A stretch of 64,000 nt of DNA, taken from Scilla litardierei (taxonomy: Eukaryota; Streptophyta; Magnoliopsida; Asparagales; Asparagaceae). The notes beneath the pieces were generated by a model, which searched no databases, had not been told where the DNA came from, and was given only the letters and a program-made list of their open reading frames with translations. Location: assembly GCA_030789695.1 (NCBI GenBank), contig CM061134.1, positions 61,139,334-61,203,333 on the forward strand, given 5' to 3'. Made by a program: the position numbers and the translations under genes. Shown piece by piece: positions 24,244 to 35,463 of this stretch; positions within the stretch are counted from its first letter, which is position 1; every line of letters starts with the position of its first letter.

Positions 24244-24465
24244 ATGATGAAGTTGGCAGCTGCTTGCATGTCAAACCTTGGCGACTGCTTCTCTTTTTCT
24301 ACCTTCTCTTTACCTCAAGCGCATCAGACACTCCTCTTCGATCTCCATCTAACCGCATGTTACCTGAGACGTAGGGATCACGGTCGATCACTGCCGCTTC
24401 ACAATGCTGCCATTCCGTCGCTTGAACAACCACCAATTGGACCCCAAATCGCGTCATTTAGGTAA
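24244..24465 (+). other. Unidentified open segment ending at a splice donor
   Basis: A frame starting MKLAAACMSNLGDC runs to ASFR followed by GTAAGTTT. The donor suggests a captured exon, but I recognise no family. The neighbouring short frames are not convincing. Confidence 0.25.
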
Positions 24466-25103
24466 GTTTCTCCTTTCTTGAATTTTTAATTTAACATGAA
24501 AATTGTATTTGAATTTTTCTGTTGGAGTCCATATATCACTGCCTTCTTCTTTAGGCTGCCATAATTCCTTCTTGCCCACTCTCAATTCAATGGTCAGAGA
24601 AAGCAAGATGCAGAAAGAAGAGAATAGACCAAACAATGAGGTGAACAAAAGAGAAGTAAACTTTGGACAGGATATTGACATCGACGTTGGGGATTTTGCT
24701 TAATGGATTGAGATTTTGATTGCAAAAATAAGTAAACAAATTTAAATATATAGAGTTTTTGGTTTTGCTCAATGGAAAAATATATTTGCTACTGGATTTG
24801 TTATCTATATCCTGTTGAACCAAAACCATTGGCAACTATATTCTATTGAACCAAAACCATTGAACAAATTTAAATTAGTTTACTTATCTTCTGTCAAATA
24901 TCATGTCCAACTCTTAATCCATTGAGGTAAACCATCATCTACCAAAGTTGGGATGCACGAAATGATTTTGTTGAATGGATATTGTTGAAAGATCGGGATG
25001 ATAGGAGTCAGAAAATTGTATGCCAAAGTTGTATGCCAAAGTTCATTGAGAGGCAGAAAAGTGTATGCCAGAAAATTGTATGCCGCCAAAGTTCATTCAA
25101 AGG

Positions 25104-25214
25104 CAGAAAATTTTGAATGGTCCACCGACGAAGAATCTGATGCCTGAAAGGAGGAGGAAGAAGGTTAACGATATGCTCTACATGTTGAGGTCGATTGTTC
25201 CCAAGATCAGCAAG
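25104..25214 (+). pseudogene. Captured bHLH exon (ICE1/SCREAM-like)
   Basis: The frame encodes [20 protein letters not shown], then [14 protein letters not shown], and stops at a donor (AAG|GTGAGA). The pattern [31 protein letters not shown] is the basic region and helix 1 of ICE1-type bHLH factors, and the splice site falls where the family has one. In place of the A-E-R-R-R-R of the family there is P-E-R-R-R, so the basic region is altered. Helix 2 and the rest are absent. It is a captured piece on the sense strand of H2. Confidence 0.88.
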
Positions 25215-26279
25215 GTGAGAATATTGAATGGCTTTTCTGATTTTTTTTTGATGCATTTACTATTTGGGTCTCATTTGTTTGTTAAATTTGGTAGATTTTG
25301 AACATTTAACATTAGGATTAAAATTTGTGTTATTTATGATTAATCCAAAGTTCTGCCAAATTTGGGCTAAATGTATAGAATTTGTGGTTGGAAGTGCCGA
25401 TTTCTACTTAATTTTGTTGACAAATCGGCGTTGCATGTACAATTTTTTTTTGTGGTCTGCACAATTCTTAAGTTGTCTTAAGTTGTGGTGATATGAGTTG
25501 TCTGCACAATTTTTATGTAGATTGTGAGAACAGTGAAGACAACTCATATCACCACAACTCAAATTCTTATTTGTGGTCGAAATTTCACTTGATCTCTTTG
25601 GAAGTGAGATTTCTACTCGATCTCTTCAAGATTTCTTTGGAACGGGCTCTTCATGTTCACATAAATTATATGCAAACTGTGAACACCACATAACTGTGAA
25701 CATGACTTCTTCGATATTGTGGGTTCATGAAATGAAAGATTGTTATGAAAATCTGAAACCTGATATACAAATTATATATATATATTAGCAAGGTCTGATA
25801 ATATATACTTTTTAGTCTTTAATACAATGCTTTGTTGCGAAAAGCTTTGATCTTTAGTAAGAACTTGATGGGTTTGATATCATGTAATGCTCTGACATTG
25901 AAAAATGGCAGACCCTTGATATATATGATTGTATGGGGTAGATTTTGGGAAATTTAGACCATTTTGAAAAATGCAAGCCCATGTTTATTTTAGGAACTGA
26001 TGAATCACATGAGTCATCTCCCTTACCAGTACACCAGTAAAATAAAAGGATTTTGATTTTTTTAATTCAAATTTATTAAGATATTAAGATCCAATTTGAT
26101 ATGGTTATGAATGATGTGATCTTTATTGTTATTGACTTGGAGGTTTTAATGCATTATTGTATGAATGCTTTATTGTGTTCTGAAGTAATCCAAATTTCGG
26201 CTAAGTTGAATTCTTGCAATAAAATATGGGGTTTGATTTATGCAAGCAGTGAATTATATGGTTAGTTGATGGCTACAGG

Positions 26280-27100
26280 GTTTTACCAATGGCTCCATGT
26301 TCATTCCAATTCTTCAGAGTGTCCTGTTTTCAAAGTGTATAATTTTTGTTAAGAGAATAAGGGGGATATGGGGAAAAACTGTACCTTTATTGTGAAAGTT
26401 TTTGTCGTTCCTCGACTTTAACGGGTTTAATTTTTTTTCCAAGAGAAGTGTGTACCTTCATTTTATTGTATAATAGATTATATTTAGTGATACACAACAA
26501 TTGATTTTTGCTTAATTTGAGGAACTTAATTACTTCGGCTTTGAGCATTGAAAGGATTCTCTGAAAATTTTTTAATTTAGGAGTTGAGTTAGTCTGCTGC
26601 CCAAATTTAAGGGTGAAACAGAATCCATTTTTGTTGTGCATTTATTGATTCATACATGTTGTGAATCTTCAATTAGCTAACCCCATGGATCCTTTTCTTA
26701 TGGGAGGAGTAGTAATGGAAACAATAACAATGGTGCTAGAAATTTTGAATGCAACACCTGCTTTGAATTGGCTCAAACCCCGATTGTTACCCTTTGCTAT
26801 CACCTTTTCTGCTGGTCGTGCCTTTACAATGGCTCCATGTTTATTCCCATTATGCAGAGTGTCATGTTGCAAAGTGTATAATTTTTTTCAAGGAAGGGAT
26901 AACAAGGGAAAACCCTTCATTTTGTCGTTATAGTTTCTATTGTTCCTCAACTCTAACATGTTTTATTTTTGTCAATAGAGGGGAGACCTTCCATTTATTA
27001 TTAGACAGATTGTATTTAGTGATACACAATAAGTGATATTTGCCTAATTTAAGGAACTTTATTACTTCTTCTTTGATCATTGAAAGGATTCTCTTAATTT
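26280..27100. repeat. Diverged direct duplication, about 270 bp, 550 bp apart
   Basis: The block GGCTCCATGTT...CAGAGTGTC...AAAGTGTATAATTTTT...GTGATACACAA...CATTGAAAGGATTCTC occurs at about 26290-26565 and again at about 26828-27100 with many differences. The open frame 26661-26933 between and across them (MNLQLANPMDPF) is not recognised. Confidence 0.65.
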
Positions 27101-27299
27101 TTTAGTTCTGACATATTGTGATCAGTGACCCAGTTGGGGTTTTGACAAGCAATGAGCATGGTTTTTATATGCTTTATATTTCAGTTGATTTAAGATGTTT
27201 GATAATGTTATTGGGGTTTGTACAAACATGATACTCCTCAAATATTTGTTCCCTTTTTTCAGTTTTTTTGTTGTTTAATTTGGGGTTTGTACAACAGCA

Positions 27300-27415
27300 T
27301 CGGCAAGCAGCAAAGCAGGAGCTAGAATGCTGCTGAGAAGGAAGTTGGAGGAGCAGCAGCAGGCCATTGAACTAAAAGGAAGAAGGTTATTGGGGCTTTA
27401 GCTGCTTGATTTCAA
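27300..27415 (+). pseudogene. Captured fragment of a CCCH zinc-finger/RRM-type gene
   Basis: The plus-strand frame reads RMLLRRKLEEQQQAIELKG, RRLLGL, a stop (TAG), then LLDFKNQ. The RKLEEQQQAIELQxRRLMxLQLLDLKN segment is found near the C-terminus of plant CCCH-RRM proteins (the C3H46/C3H53 group). The TAG replaces a Gln codon (CAG to TAG). Several further stops follow. Confidence 0.7.
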
Positions 27416-27935
27416 GAACCAGAGATTGCATTCTTCATCATCCACAACTATTTCTGACCCAATAACCATCACCACTGCCCATGGACCCTAGCTTTAATGA
27501 CAGGAGCCATGAGGAATCCCCTACTAAAGGCAAGAATTTAATTCCTTTTTAACCCATTAATGATGAGTTTTTATTTTGGAGAGTGAGTTATTAATTTTGT
27601 TATTGTTGTGAGTTTGTGCTTTGGAATTAAATTCTTGCCTTTTTTTGTTTTGGAATTAAATTCTGTTCTTTGGTTTTGAGTTGCCAATTTTGTGACCCCT
27701 AAAATTTCTGTTTTGGGACCCCCTCCCCCAAATTTCCACAAAATACACCCCAAAATAGGTGGACTAAGAGGTATGAAGCCCATCTCTGGGACACTAGCTG
27801 CGAGGTTACTAGTTGCTATAAAAGGGAGACAAGGTTACTATGATTTCTGAATAAATAATCTTCATATCATGCATGGTTCAAAAAAATTGTATCTTTTAAC
27901 TAAGTTTTCGTATTGGGGGATCAATGTTATAGTTT

Positions 27936-28065
27936 ATCTTGGTAAGCCTCCCATGATATGCATGTTTTAAATTTCTTGGTAAGCCTCCCAGAAATCCCAT
28001 GATATGCATGTTTTAAATTTCTTGGTAAGCCTCCCAGAAATCCCATAATATGCATGTTACAGTTT
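27936..28065. repeat. Three tandem copies of a 43-bp unit
   Basis: The unit TTTCTTGGTAAGCCTCCCAG...ATGATATGCATG occurs at about 27936, 27978 and 28020, and a related copy follows the first AP2 exon at 28247. Confidence 0.7.
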
Positions 28066-28152
28066 ATGTGAATAAATACTCTTCATATCATGCATGGTTT
28101 AAATTTTTTGTTGCATTAATTTTTTTTTCCTTTCTTTTTTGTGGGTATATAG

Positions 28153-28498
28153 GGGTTATGATATGGAAGAGAAGACATCAAGATCTTATTATCTGGCTAC
28201 ACTCAAGTATTGGGGGCCTTCAACTCGCATCAATTTCCATGTAGCTCTTGGTAAGCCTCCTAGAAATCCCATGATATCCATGTTACAGTTTATCTGAATA
28301 AATACTCTTCGTATCATGCATGGTTTAAATTTTTTGTTGCATTAATGTTTTTTTCCATTCTTTTTTGTGGGTATATAGGGGTTATGATAGGGAAGAGAAG
28401 ACAACAAGAGCTTATGATCTGGCTGCACTCAAATATTGGGGGCTTTCAACTCGCATCAACTTCCCTGTAGCTCAATATTACTCTTGTGGTATGTTTTC
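28153..28498 (+). pseudogene. Captured AP2-domain exon, tandemly duplicated (AINTEGUMENTA-like)
   Basis: Two exons lie about 226 bases apart with their flanking introns. The first (28153-28250) encodes GYDMEEKTSRSYYLATLKYW and GPSTRINF. The second (28379-28498) encodes [20 protein letters not shown] and [10 protein letters not shown]. Both follow TATATAG| acceptors and end at GT donors. The family pattern [30 protein letters not shown] is the ANT/PLETHORA group of AP2 factors. The second copy is closer to the family; the first has changed key residues. The rest of the gene is absent. Confidence 0.9.
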
Positions 28499-28779
28499 TT
28501 GAACTCTTGAAGTGATATATGCCTTCATTTAATTATTATATCACAAAGGCATGTTCTGCCCAGTTTTGCATTTGAATGTTTCAGACAAATTTGTCCTCAG
28601 AGTTGCATATTTGAATATTTTCATATGATTTCCTGATGTTTGTTTCCGATTCAGACATCAACAGCCTCGGTATTACCATCTTCATTGCTAAATTTGTCAA
28701 AAATGGTGGAGTAAACTTATGAGACATAAAATTAATAATGATTAGAATATTAAATAAAGATGAGTCAAAATTTGTTGCA

Positions 28780-29197
28780 ATGAACACCAACTTAGTGATA
28801 AGATCATATAGACTTTGTTGAGAGGAGAGTTCATACATAGGTTCTGCCATCAAAATGACATCATAACCATCAGATGAGATATCGAATGTTGTTTTATGTG
28901 GGTTACTGGAAAAGTTGGATAATATGAGTAGGTGAATCTCACCTCCAATCTCCAGAAAAAAAGCAGATATCAGAGGATATGTTTGCTTTTGTCGCAAGGT
29001 TAGCTTTTACATTTGGTATGGTAAGACACTGAAGGACTTCAGCATTGAAGTCATGAAAATGGACAGTGGCTGCACCCTGATTCCAATATTAAAGAAATAC
29101 AAGCATCAATTCAGCCCAGATAAACAAATTTTAATACCAGTAATTCTCTTACCTCAATAATTGTAAAGATCCCAGGGAGCCCATGACCACATCCAAG
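28780..29197 (-). pseudogene. Captured METTL18-like (histidine methyltransferase) gene piece, antisense to H2
   Basis: Minus-strand exons read LGCGHGLPGIFTIIE (29197-29153), then GAATVHFHDFNAEVLQCLTI and PNVKANL (from 29076), then SGDW, a one-base insertion near 28942, EIHLLILSN, and GYDVILMAEPMYELSS. The SAM-binding LGCGxGLPGI, the DFNAEVLxxLTIPNVxxN and the GYDIILMAETVYS blocks identify the family that methylates a histidine of ribosomal proteins. The exon borders are correct (TTTTGTCAG|CTT and GAATCAG|GGT). The frameshift and missing ends make it a pseudogene. Its orientation is opposite to H2. Confidence 0.88.
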
Positions 29198-29199
29198 CT

Positions 29200-31900
29200 G
29201 ACAAAAGGAAAATTTAGCATGCTTGATTAAGTTATAACCCTAAAGAATCAAGGTCCACGTTGTATATTGTTATTTTGGAGTAGCAAAATGAATTTGGTAT
29301 TAAACTGATGCAATCCTCAACCTGAGTAGATTTCTTCCACGAGGTTAAAAAAAGAATGATTTGTTTGTTGGTATATTTTTACATTCAATTTAAAGATTAA
29401 CAAGTATAATGAACTGAATGAGTTTCTTCTATGTCATTTGTGTTTAGCCAAATCCAAGTGGATCTATTCCAGTTCCAAAGATCACATAAGTTTCCAAATG
29501 GGGTTGAGGTTAACAGGATGTAAGTTCTCATTTTGCATGTAATTTAGCAAACATGATGTAATTTTTGTAATTTAGCAAACAATTTTCTCATTTGGTAAAC
29601 AATTTGCAGTATGTAATTTAATTTAGTTAACAATGTTTACCAAATCCTGCAAACATTGTTTTCGAAGTTCTCATTCTGCATGTAATTTAGAAAACTGGAT
29701 GTAATTTAGTAAACAAAAATTCAACATGATGTAATTTTGCAAATGCATGTAATTTAACAGGATGTAAGTTATCATTCTTTAACAGGATGAGAACAATCTG
29801 TAATTCTCATCATGTATTATGCAAGTTGTTAATTTATGTTTTCCTGGAACCTCACTATTATGAAGTTGCATAGTATTGGCTTTGTTTATCTGAAGTTGCT
29901 AATTAATGTGAAGTTGTTAAACATGATAGTGTGAGCTTTGTCAATTTAACATTGAGGAAGGGAAGGAGAAGGAGAAGGGGAAGCTGAAGGTGGTTACGAG
30001 ATTCAAGCGAAGGCCAACAATTGACAAAGTCGATGTCGTTTTATATAATCTGATGGCGGTGAATTCGCCCGTTACAACGTCTGTCAAGTTTTTGAGAGAT
30101 TTGGCTTCGAATATGATTGTAAAGAGGGCAAAGAAGTGAGCACATCATGTTAAATTAACATCCTGGATATTTGCATAATATCATGTACATTTTTTTGCCT
30201 ATATTAGCACTCAGCCAATCAAATTATTGTTTAATTAACTTTGTTGAGCACATTAATAGTGGATGTCTTGGATTGACATTTACGTTGGATTGACTTTGTT
30301 GAGCACATTAACAGTGGATATCCAGGAAAAAAATGATTAGTAGATATCTTGGATTGGTAAAACAAAAAAGTTCTTAATTTAACCTGCTGATGTAAGTGTT
30401 AATTAATATCCATGATGTATTATGTATGTGCTCAACAATAATGTGCTCAGGATGTATTATTATGTGCTTAATTTAACTTTGGATTGACTTTGTTGAGCAC
30501 ATTAACAGTGGATATCCAGACTAAAAATGATTAGTGGATATTTTGGATTGGCAAATCAAAAAAGTGCTTAATTTAACTTGCTAATGTATATGTTAAATAA
30601 TATCCAGGATGTATTATTTAAGTTTACTTGCTATATGTATTTAACTTGGTGTTAAATTACACATACTTCATGTAGTTAACTTAAGCCTATGAGTTATGCA
30701 AGTTAACTACAGAATATTACGTATTATGCAAGACAACACATCAGCATAATACATAAAGGATAAATGTATCAATTACAGTATGCATAATATAGGATGTTAA
30801 ATTAAGCCGTATGTATTATGCAAGTTAAATACAAGATATTCTCATATATTTAACAAATTTAACAGGATGTTCTCATTTTTTAAAAAAAACTTGCATAATA
30901 CAGTATGCAAGTTCTCATTCTCTAACATGATGAGAACAATCAGTAGTTCTCATCATGTTGTTCTAATCATGTAAGTTCTCATCATATATTATGCAAGTTA
31001 GATAAGGGTGTTGTCATTTGTAAGTTCTCATCATGTATATTATGCAAGTTAGATAAGGGGTTTTAGGTTCTCATCTGTAAGTTCTCAGCATGTTATCATC
31101 ATAGCAAGAATAAGAACAATCTGTAGTTCTCATCATGTTGTTCTGATCTGTTCTTATTTTTAGCAAACGTTAACAAGATGTTCTCATATATTTAACAATC
31201 TTTAACAGGATATATTTAAAACATCTGCATAATACATCATGTACTATTCATTATGTATAATTCTGTTAAATACATGATCATAAACAATGCATAAGAGATA
31301 CACGAAAGATATACACTTCAGGTTAAGTCTTCTCTATCATAAAATGAGGAATGACTGCATTTATATATTACCATTAGAGATACACGAAAAAATAAATACT
31401 TTATTTTTTTCAAATCATAGCAAGGTCCATAAATTACCCTAAGTAGCCCCAAATTTTGATGTTGGCATTTGTATCTCAATGGCATTTACAAACACACGTA
31501 CATTAACAAATACATACATACATCAGACCTTCAGCCCTGCCTTTCTACACCAATTAATAAAAACAAATGCTCCAATTGTATACGTCAACATCAATATTTG
31601 TAACTTTCTTGAGTATTCCATCAGTGCTTCAGCACAATCCAATTCTCCAACATTACCTCTCCAAGCTTATTTATATCACTATTCATCACAGCTTCCCTTC
31701 AATATATCTACATAGAGAAGTTTTTCGATGCAAAAAAATTAACCTGATAAAAAAAGATACATGTATCAGTGAGCCAGTAAGCATGTATACCTGCCAGTGT
31801 ATCACATAACCTTACCTAATATTAAAACCTGCAAAGCAATATAACTTTTAATTTCACTTAGAGAGCAACGGAATATAACAGTATATACACTCATCTTTTG
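29200..31900. repeat. AT-rich H2 interior with recurring short words
   Basis: Words such as ATGTAATTTAGCAAAC, GTTCTCATCATGT and TTGTTGAGCACATTAACAGT recur; the last heads a block repeated at about 30295 and 30490. At 29945-30140 the plus strand reads LKVVTRFKRRPTIDKVDVVL up to a stop after VKRAKK, possibly the captured C-terminus of an unknown protein. Nothing else is recognisable. Confidence 0.5.
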
Positions 31901-32225
31901 CATATAGAATTCTAAAGAATAAAGTGTGGATGATACATGCTTTTGATAATTATCAAAGTATGGATGATACATGCCTTAGAAACTTTCAAACACCCCGCTA
32001 CCTGCAACACCATCATCAATTTTTCTTGCATTTAACATTAGTAAAAGGAATATAACATCCTATACAATCATTCAATGTTAGGCTATATTTATATAATTTA
32101 TGATCTGAATTAGCCGAAAAAATATTTTTGAACTAAATTTAACTATTTAAAAATTTTATAATGTTATACCTATAAATATATGTGTATTGTTCCAATGATA
32201 TAACTATAATTTTCGTTGTTCGTTT

Positions 32226-32482
32226 AAAATTATTGGATCCAAGATTTTGAGGGGGGAATATTTTAAATGACCAGTGCCCTTTAGGGCACATGTTAAATCG
32301 GGAAGAAACTAAATTGGGGATAACAAAAAATTTTGGTGGAACTAAATTCTCAGAGGAAAGTAAATTTTGATGGAACTAAAATTTTTATGGGAAAAATAAC
32401 AATTATTGTGCTTTAATTTTGGGGGGACTAATATTTTGAGGGGGATATTTTAAATGAACCGTGCCCTATGGGTTATGACTAG
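32226..32482 (+). repeat. H2 3' subterminal region and terminator
   Basis: The stretch has degenerate repeats of GGAACTAAATTTTGGTGG type, then GGGCACATGTTAAATCGGG, and ends CGTGCCCTATGGGTTATGACTAG before T. Its 3' end matches the H1 terminus (reverse complement at 581-620). The 16-base hairpin GTGCCCTTTAGGGCAC lies 200 bases upstream of the end. Confidence 0.8.
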
Positions 32483-32546
32483 TATATACATATACATACA
32501 TATATATTTACATATACATATACATAGACATATACATATATATTTT
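32483..32546. repeat. TATACA microsatellite at the H2 / LINE junction
   Basis: Simple TATACA repeat lies between the H2 3' end and the LINE 3' end. It may be the tail of the LINE, the H2 target site, or both. Confidence 0.8.
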
Positions 32547-34963
32547 TTGACAGATAAGTGGTAGACTTTATGTAAATCAAGAATAGGTACAAAAGTACAA
32601 GCTAAATTACACTAGGGGGAAGATAGAAAGAGAGGGGAGAGGGCACAAGCGCCGTCACCCTCTACAACCCACATTCCCACTAGGAAGTAATCAGCAAACA
32701 ACCAATACAAGAGTAGGGCATAAGTACTGCTCAGCCACAATCTAGGAAACCCCAATTAGAGAATGCCATTTCATCAGGGGGGATATCAATTTCAATATTT
32801 CGAAGAATGATACGAACATCCGATGCTATTTCTTCAAATAGAGTCACCTTTCCTACTTGTTTGCCACCAAATATACGCAAGTTATGCTGCTTCCATATAT
32901 GCCAGACCATAGTGCCAAGCACAGTTTTTGCCAATACCCCAACACAATCTGATTTCTTGTACCGAGAGAAAATCAAGTCACCAAAACCCTCTAGGGTAGT
33001 AGGCGTCACCCCTGTATATCCCAGCTTAAGAAGACTTCGTAGTAGTATGTATCTACTGAAGTCACATTCAAAGAAAATGTGATGGTAAGATTCGACAGCC
33101 TTGGAATCGCAGAGGACACAAATTCTGTCAGTAGCAGCTCCCCATTTGGAAAGGAGGTCCTTAGTCGGTAGTTTCTTACTGAAAGCTCTCAAGAGCGCAA
33201 GTGCCATCTTCGGAACTTTCTGAGCATGCCAGACGATCGACGAATGAATGAAAGGAGACCCTGCCTCACAGGTTCCCTCCTAAGCACTCCGAAGCAAAAA
33301 TTGCGGCCCAAGGGACCAGCACCAAGTGTCTGCTCCTGCCGTAAGCTTAAATCCATTGAACATAGGAAGCAGACGAATAATGGAAGGGGACTAATTGTCA
33401 TTAGTCCAGAAATCCTTAACAAGGGCATCTGCAGTTCCTGTTATAGGTTCACAATGATGGTATAGGGGACCGGATGGGTGCCAGTTGTCAAACCAAAATA
33501 ATGTAGTAGAACCATCTTTCATTATTCGTCTGATTAGTTTTTGAGAAATTGGGCGATGCCTAAGTAAGAATTTCCACGTGCCTGATTAGGTAGGTTTAGA
33601 AATTACAGAGTAAAATCCATAGATAGGCACATGAATTTTCGCATGAATTTAGCCCATAATCCATTAGTAGCAAGGTAACGCCATATCAAACGAACCCCAG
33701 AGGCTGAATTTAAATCTTTCAGCATTCGCAGACCCACTCTGCCCTCTTTTTTAGGAACACACAAGTCCTTCCAGGCCCAAGAGTTTGATTTACCCCATAT
33801 GAATCTCCTGCACGCCGAATTAATAGCACGAATAACCAAGGTTGGGAGACAATTCGCTTGCATCCAGAATCCCACCATACCGTAAATTACAGATCGGACT
33901 AATTCAATCCTACCAGAGATGGACAGACAAAAGGAAGACCATCCCTGTAGTCTTTTCTTGCATTTATCAATCAACCGATTAAACATAGCATCTTTAGGGT
34001 ATTTGGAAGAAAGTGGAAAACCCAAGTAGGTAATGAAAGAAGATACCACTTTAATACCAAGAGAAGCAGCCAAGCTCCTGGGGTCACGCGTGCCCTTGCT
34101 GAAAATTGCAGAACTCTTGTCAAGATTGATCTGGAGCCCTGAGTAAAGAGTGAAAGTATTAAGTAGATCATTCAGCCCTTTAAAAGAAGAAACGTTAGCT
34201 CGGCAGAACACCAAAAGATCATCTGCAAACAAAAGATGGGAGATAGACCCAGAACGCCTCAATGGTTGAATAGATTGTAGAGATTCAGAACGAGCCATAA
34301 GCAGAGAGAAAGCTTCCATAACTAGCACAAAAAGATACGAAGAGAGCGGGTCACCTTGTCGAAGACCCCGATTTGACAAAAAAACCCTCAGATGAACCAT
34401 CAATCAAAACTGAAAAAGATGGGCTAGAAATGCATGCTTCAATCCAGTTGGTAAATCTGCTGTTGAACCCCATCTGATGGAGCATGTAGATGACAAATTT
34501 CCTGTTCACACTATCAAACGCCTTACGAATATCCAATTTATGGCAAGCCCTAGAACCCATAGGATTGCTGAAATCGCGGATTTGCTCATGGGCAATGAGA
34601 GTACAGTCAGCAAGTAACCTGTCCTTCAAGAAAGCAGCTTGATTTGGGGAGATCAATTCACTGATAGCCATCTTCAACCGGTTGCAGAGAACCTTGCTAA
34701 TAATTTTGTAAATAACATTACAGCAAGCGATAGGCCTGTAATCTCCCAATTCAGTAGCCCTGGAATTTTTAAGCACAAGATTTAAAAATGTATGGTTTAT
34801 CTGGCGAAGTATACAACCGGATCTAAAAAAGGATGACACCGCAGAAATAACATCCTCTCCAATAATACCCCAACAAGACTGATAGAAGTATGCATTGAAT
34901 CCGTCAGGTCCAGGAGCCTTATCTTTCCCAATAAGGAAAGTGGCTTCCTTAATCTCTTCTGGA
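32547..34963 (-). mobile_element. L1-type LINE, 3' part (reverse transcriptase and zf-RVT), cut by the gap
   Basis: The minus strand encodes an ORF2-type reverse transcriptase: KAPGPDGFNAYFYQ, YRPIACCNVIYKIISK, NQAAFLKDRLL, KLDIRKAFDSVN, GLRQGDPLSSYLFVLVMEAF, and the catalytic LLFADDLLVF. Frame changes occur near 34375 (in a run of A) and between about 33600 and 33430. A zf-RVT segment follows at 33207-32731, with C-x2-C, HH and C in ICVLCDSKAVESYHHIFFEC. The 5' part, including any endonuclease, would lie in or beyond the N run. The frameshifts make it inactive. Confidence 0.92.
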
Positions 34964-35463
34964 NNNNNNNNNNNNNNNNNNNNNNNNNNNNNNNNNNNNN
35001 NNNNNNNNNNNNNNNNNNNNNNNNNNNNNNNNNNNNNNNNNNNNNNNNNNNNNNNNNNNNNNNNNNNNNNNNNNNNNNNNNNNNNNNNNNNNNNNNNNNN
35101 NNNNNNNNNNNNNNNNNNNNNNNNNNNNNNNNNNNNNNNNNNNNNNNNNNNNNNNNNNNNNNNNNNNNNNNNNNNNNNNNNNNNNNNNNNNNNNNNNNNN
35201 NNNNNNNNNNNNNNNNNNNNNNNNNNNNNNNNNNNNNNNNNNNNNNNNNNNNNNNNNNNNNNNNNNNNNNNNNNNNNNNNNNNNNNNNNNNNNNNNNNNN
35301 NNNNNNNNNNNNNNNNNNNNNNNNNNNNNNNNNNNNNNNNNNNNNNNNNNNNNNNNNNNNNNNNNNNNNNNNNNNNNNNNNNNNNNNNNNNNNNNNNNNN
35401 NNNNNNNNNNNNNNNNNNNNNNNNNNNNNNNNNNNNNNNNNNNNNNNNNNNNNNNNNNNNNNN
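34964..35463. other. Assembly gap (500 N)
   Basis: A run of exactly 500 N separates the LINE from the 187-bp array, so its true size is unknown. Open frames spanning it are meaningless. Confidence 1.

Larger units (their letters stand above)
21607..32482 (+). mobile_element. Helitron H2, 10.9 kb, non-autonomous, with captured gene pieces
   Basis: The plus-strand 5' end is A|TCTATATTATAAAACAGGG at 21607. The 3' end is GGGTTATGACTAG|T at 32482, the same last 13 bases as H1. The sub-terminal hairpin is degenerate (GTGCCCTATGGG), but a good one, GTGCCCTTTAGGGCAC, lies at about 32274. No Rep or helicase is visible, so H2 would depend on an autonomous relative such as an intact H1. It holds pieces of a LINE, a bHLH gene, a CCCH zinc-finger gene, an AP2 gene and a METTL18-like gene, in both orientations. 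Confidence 0.87.
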
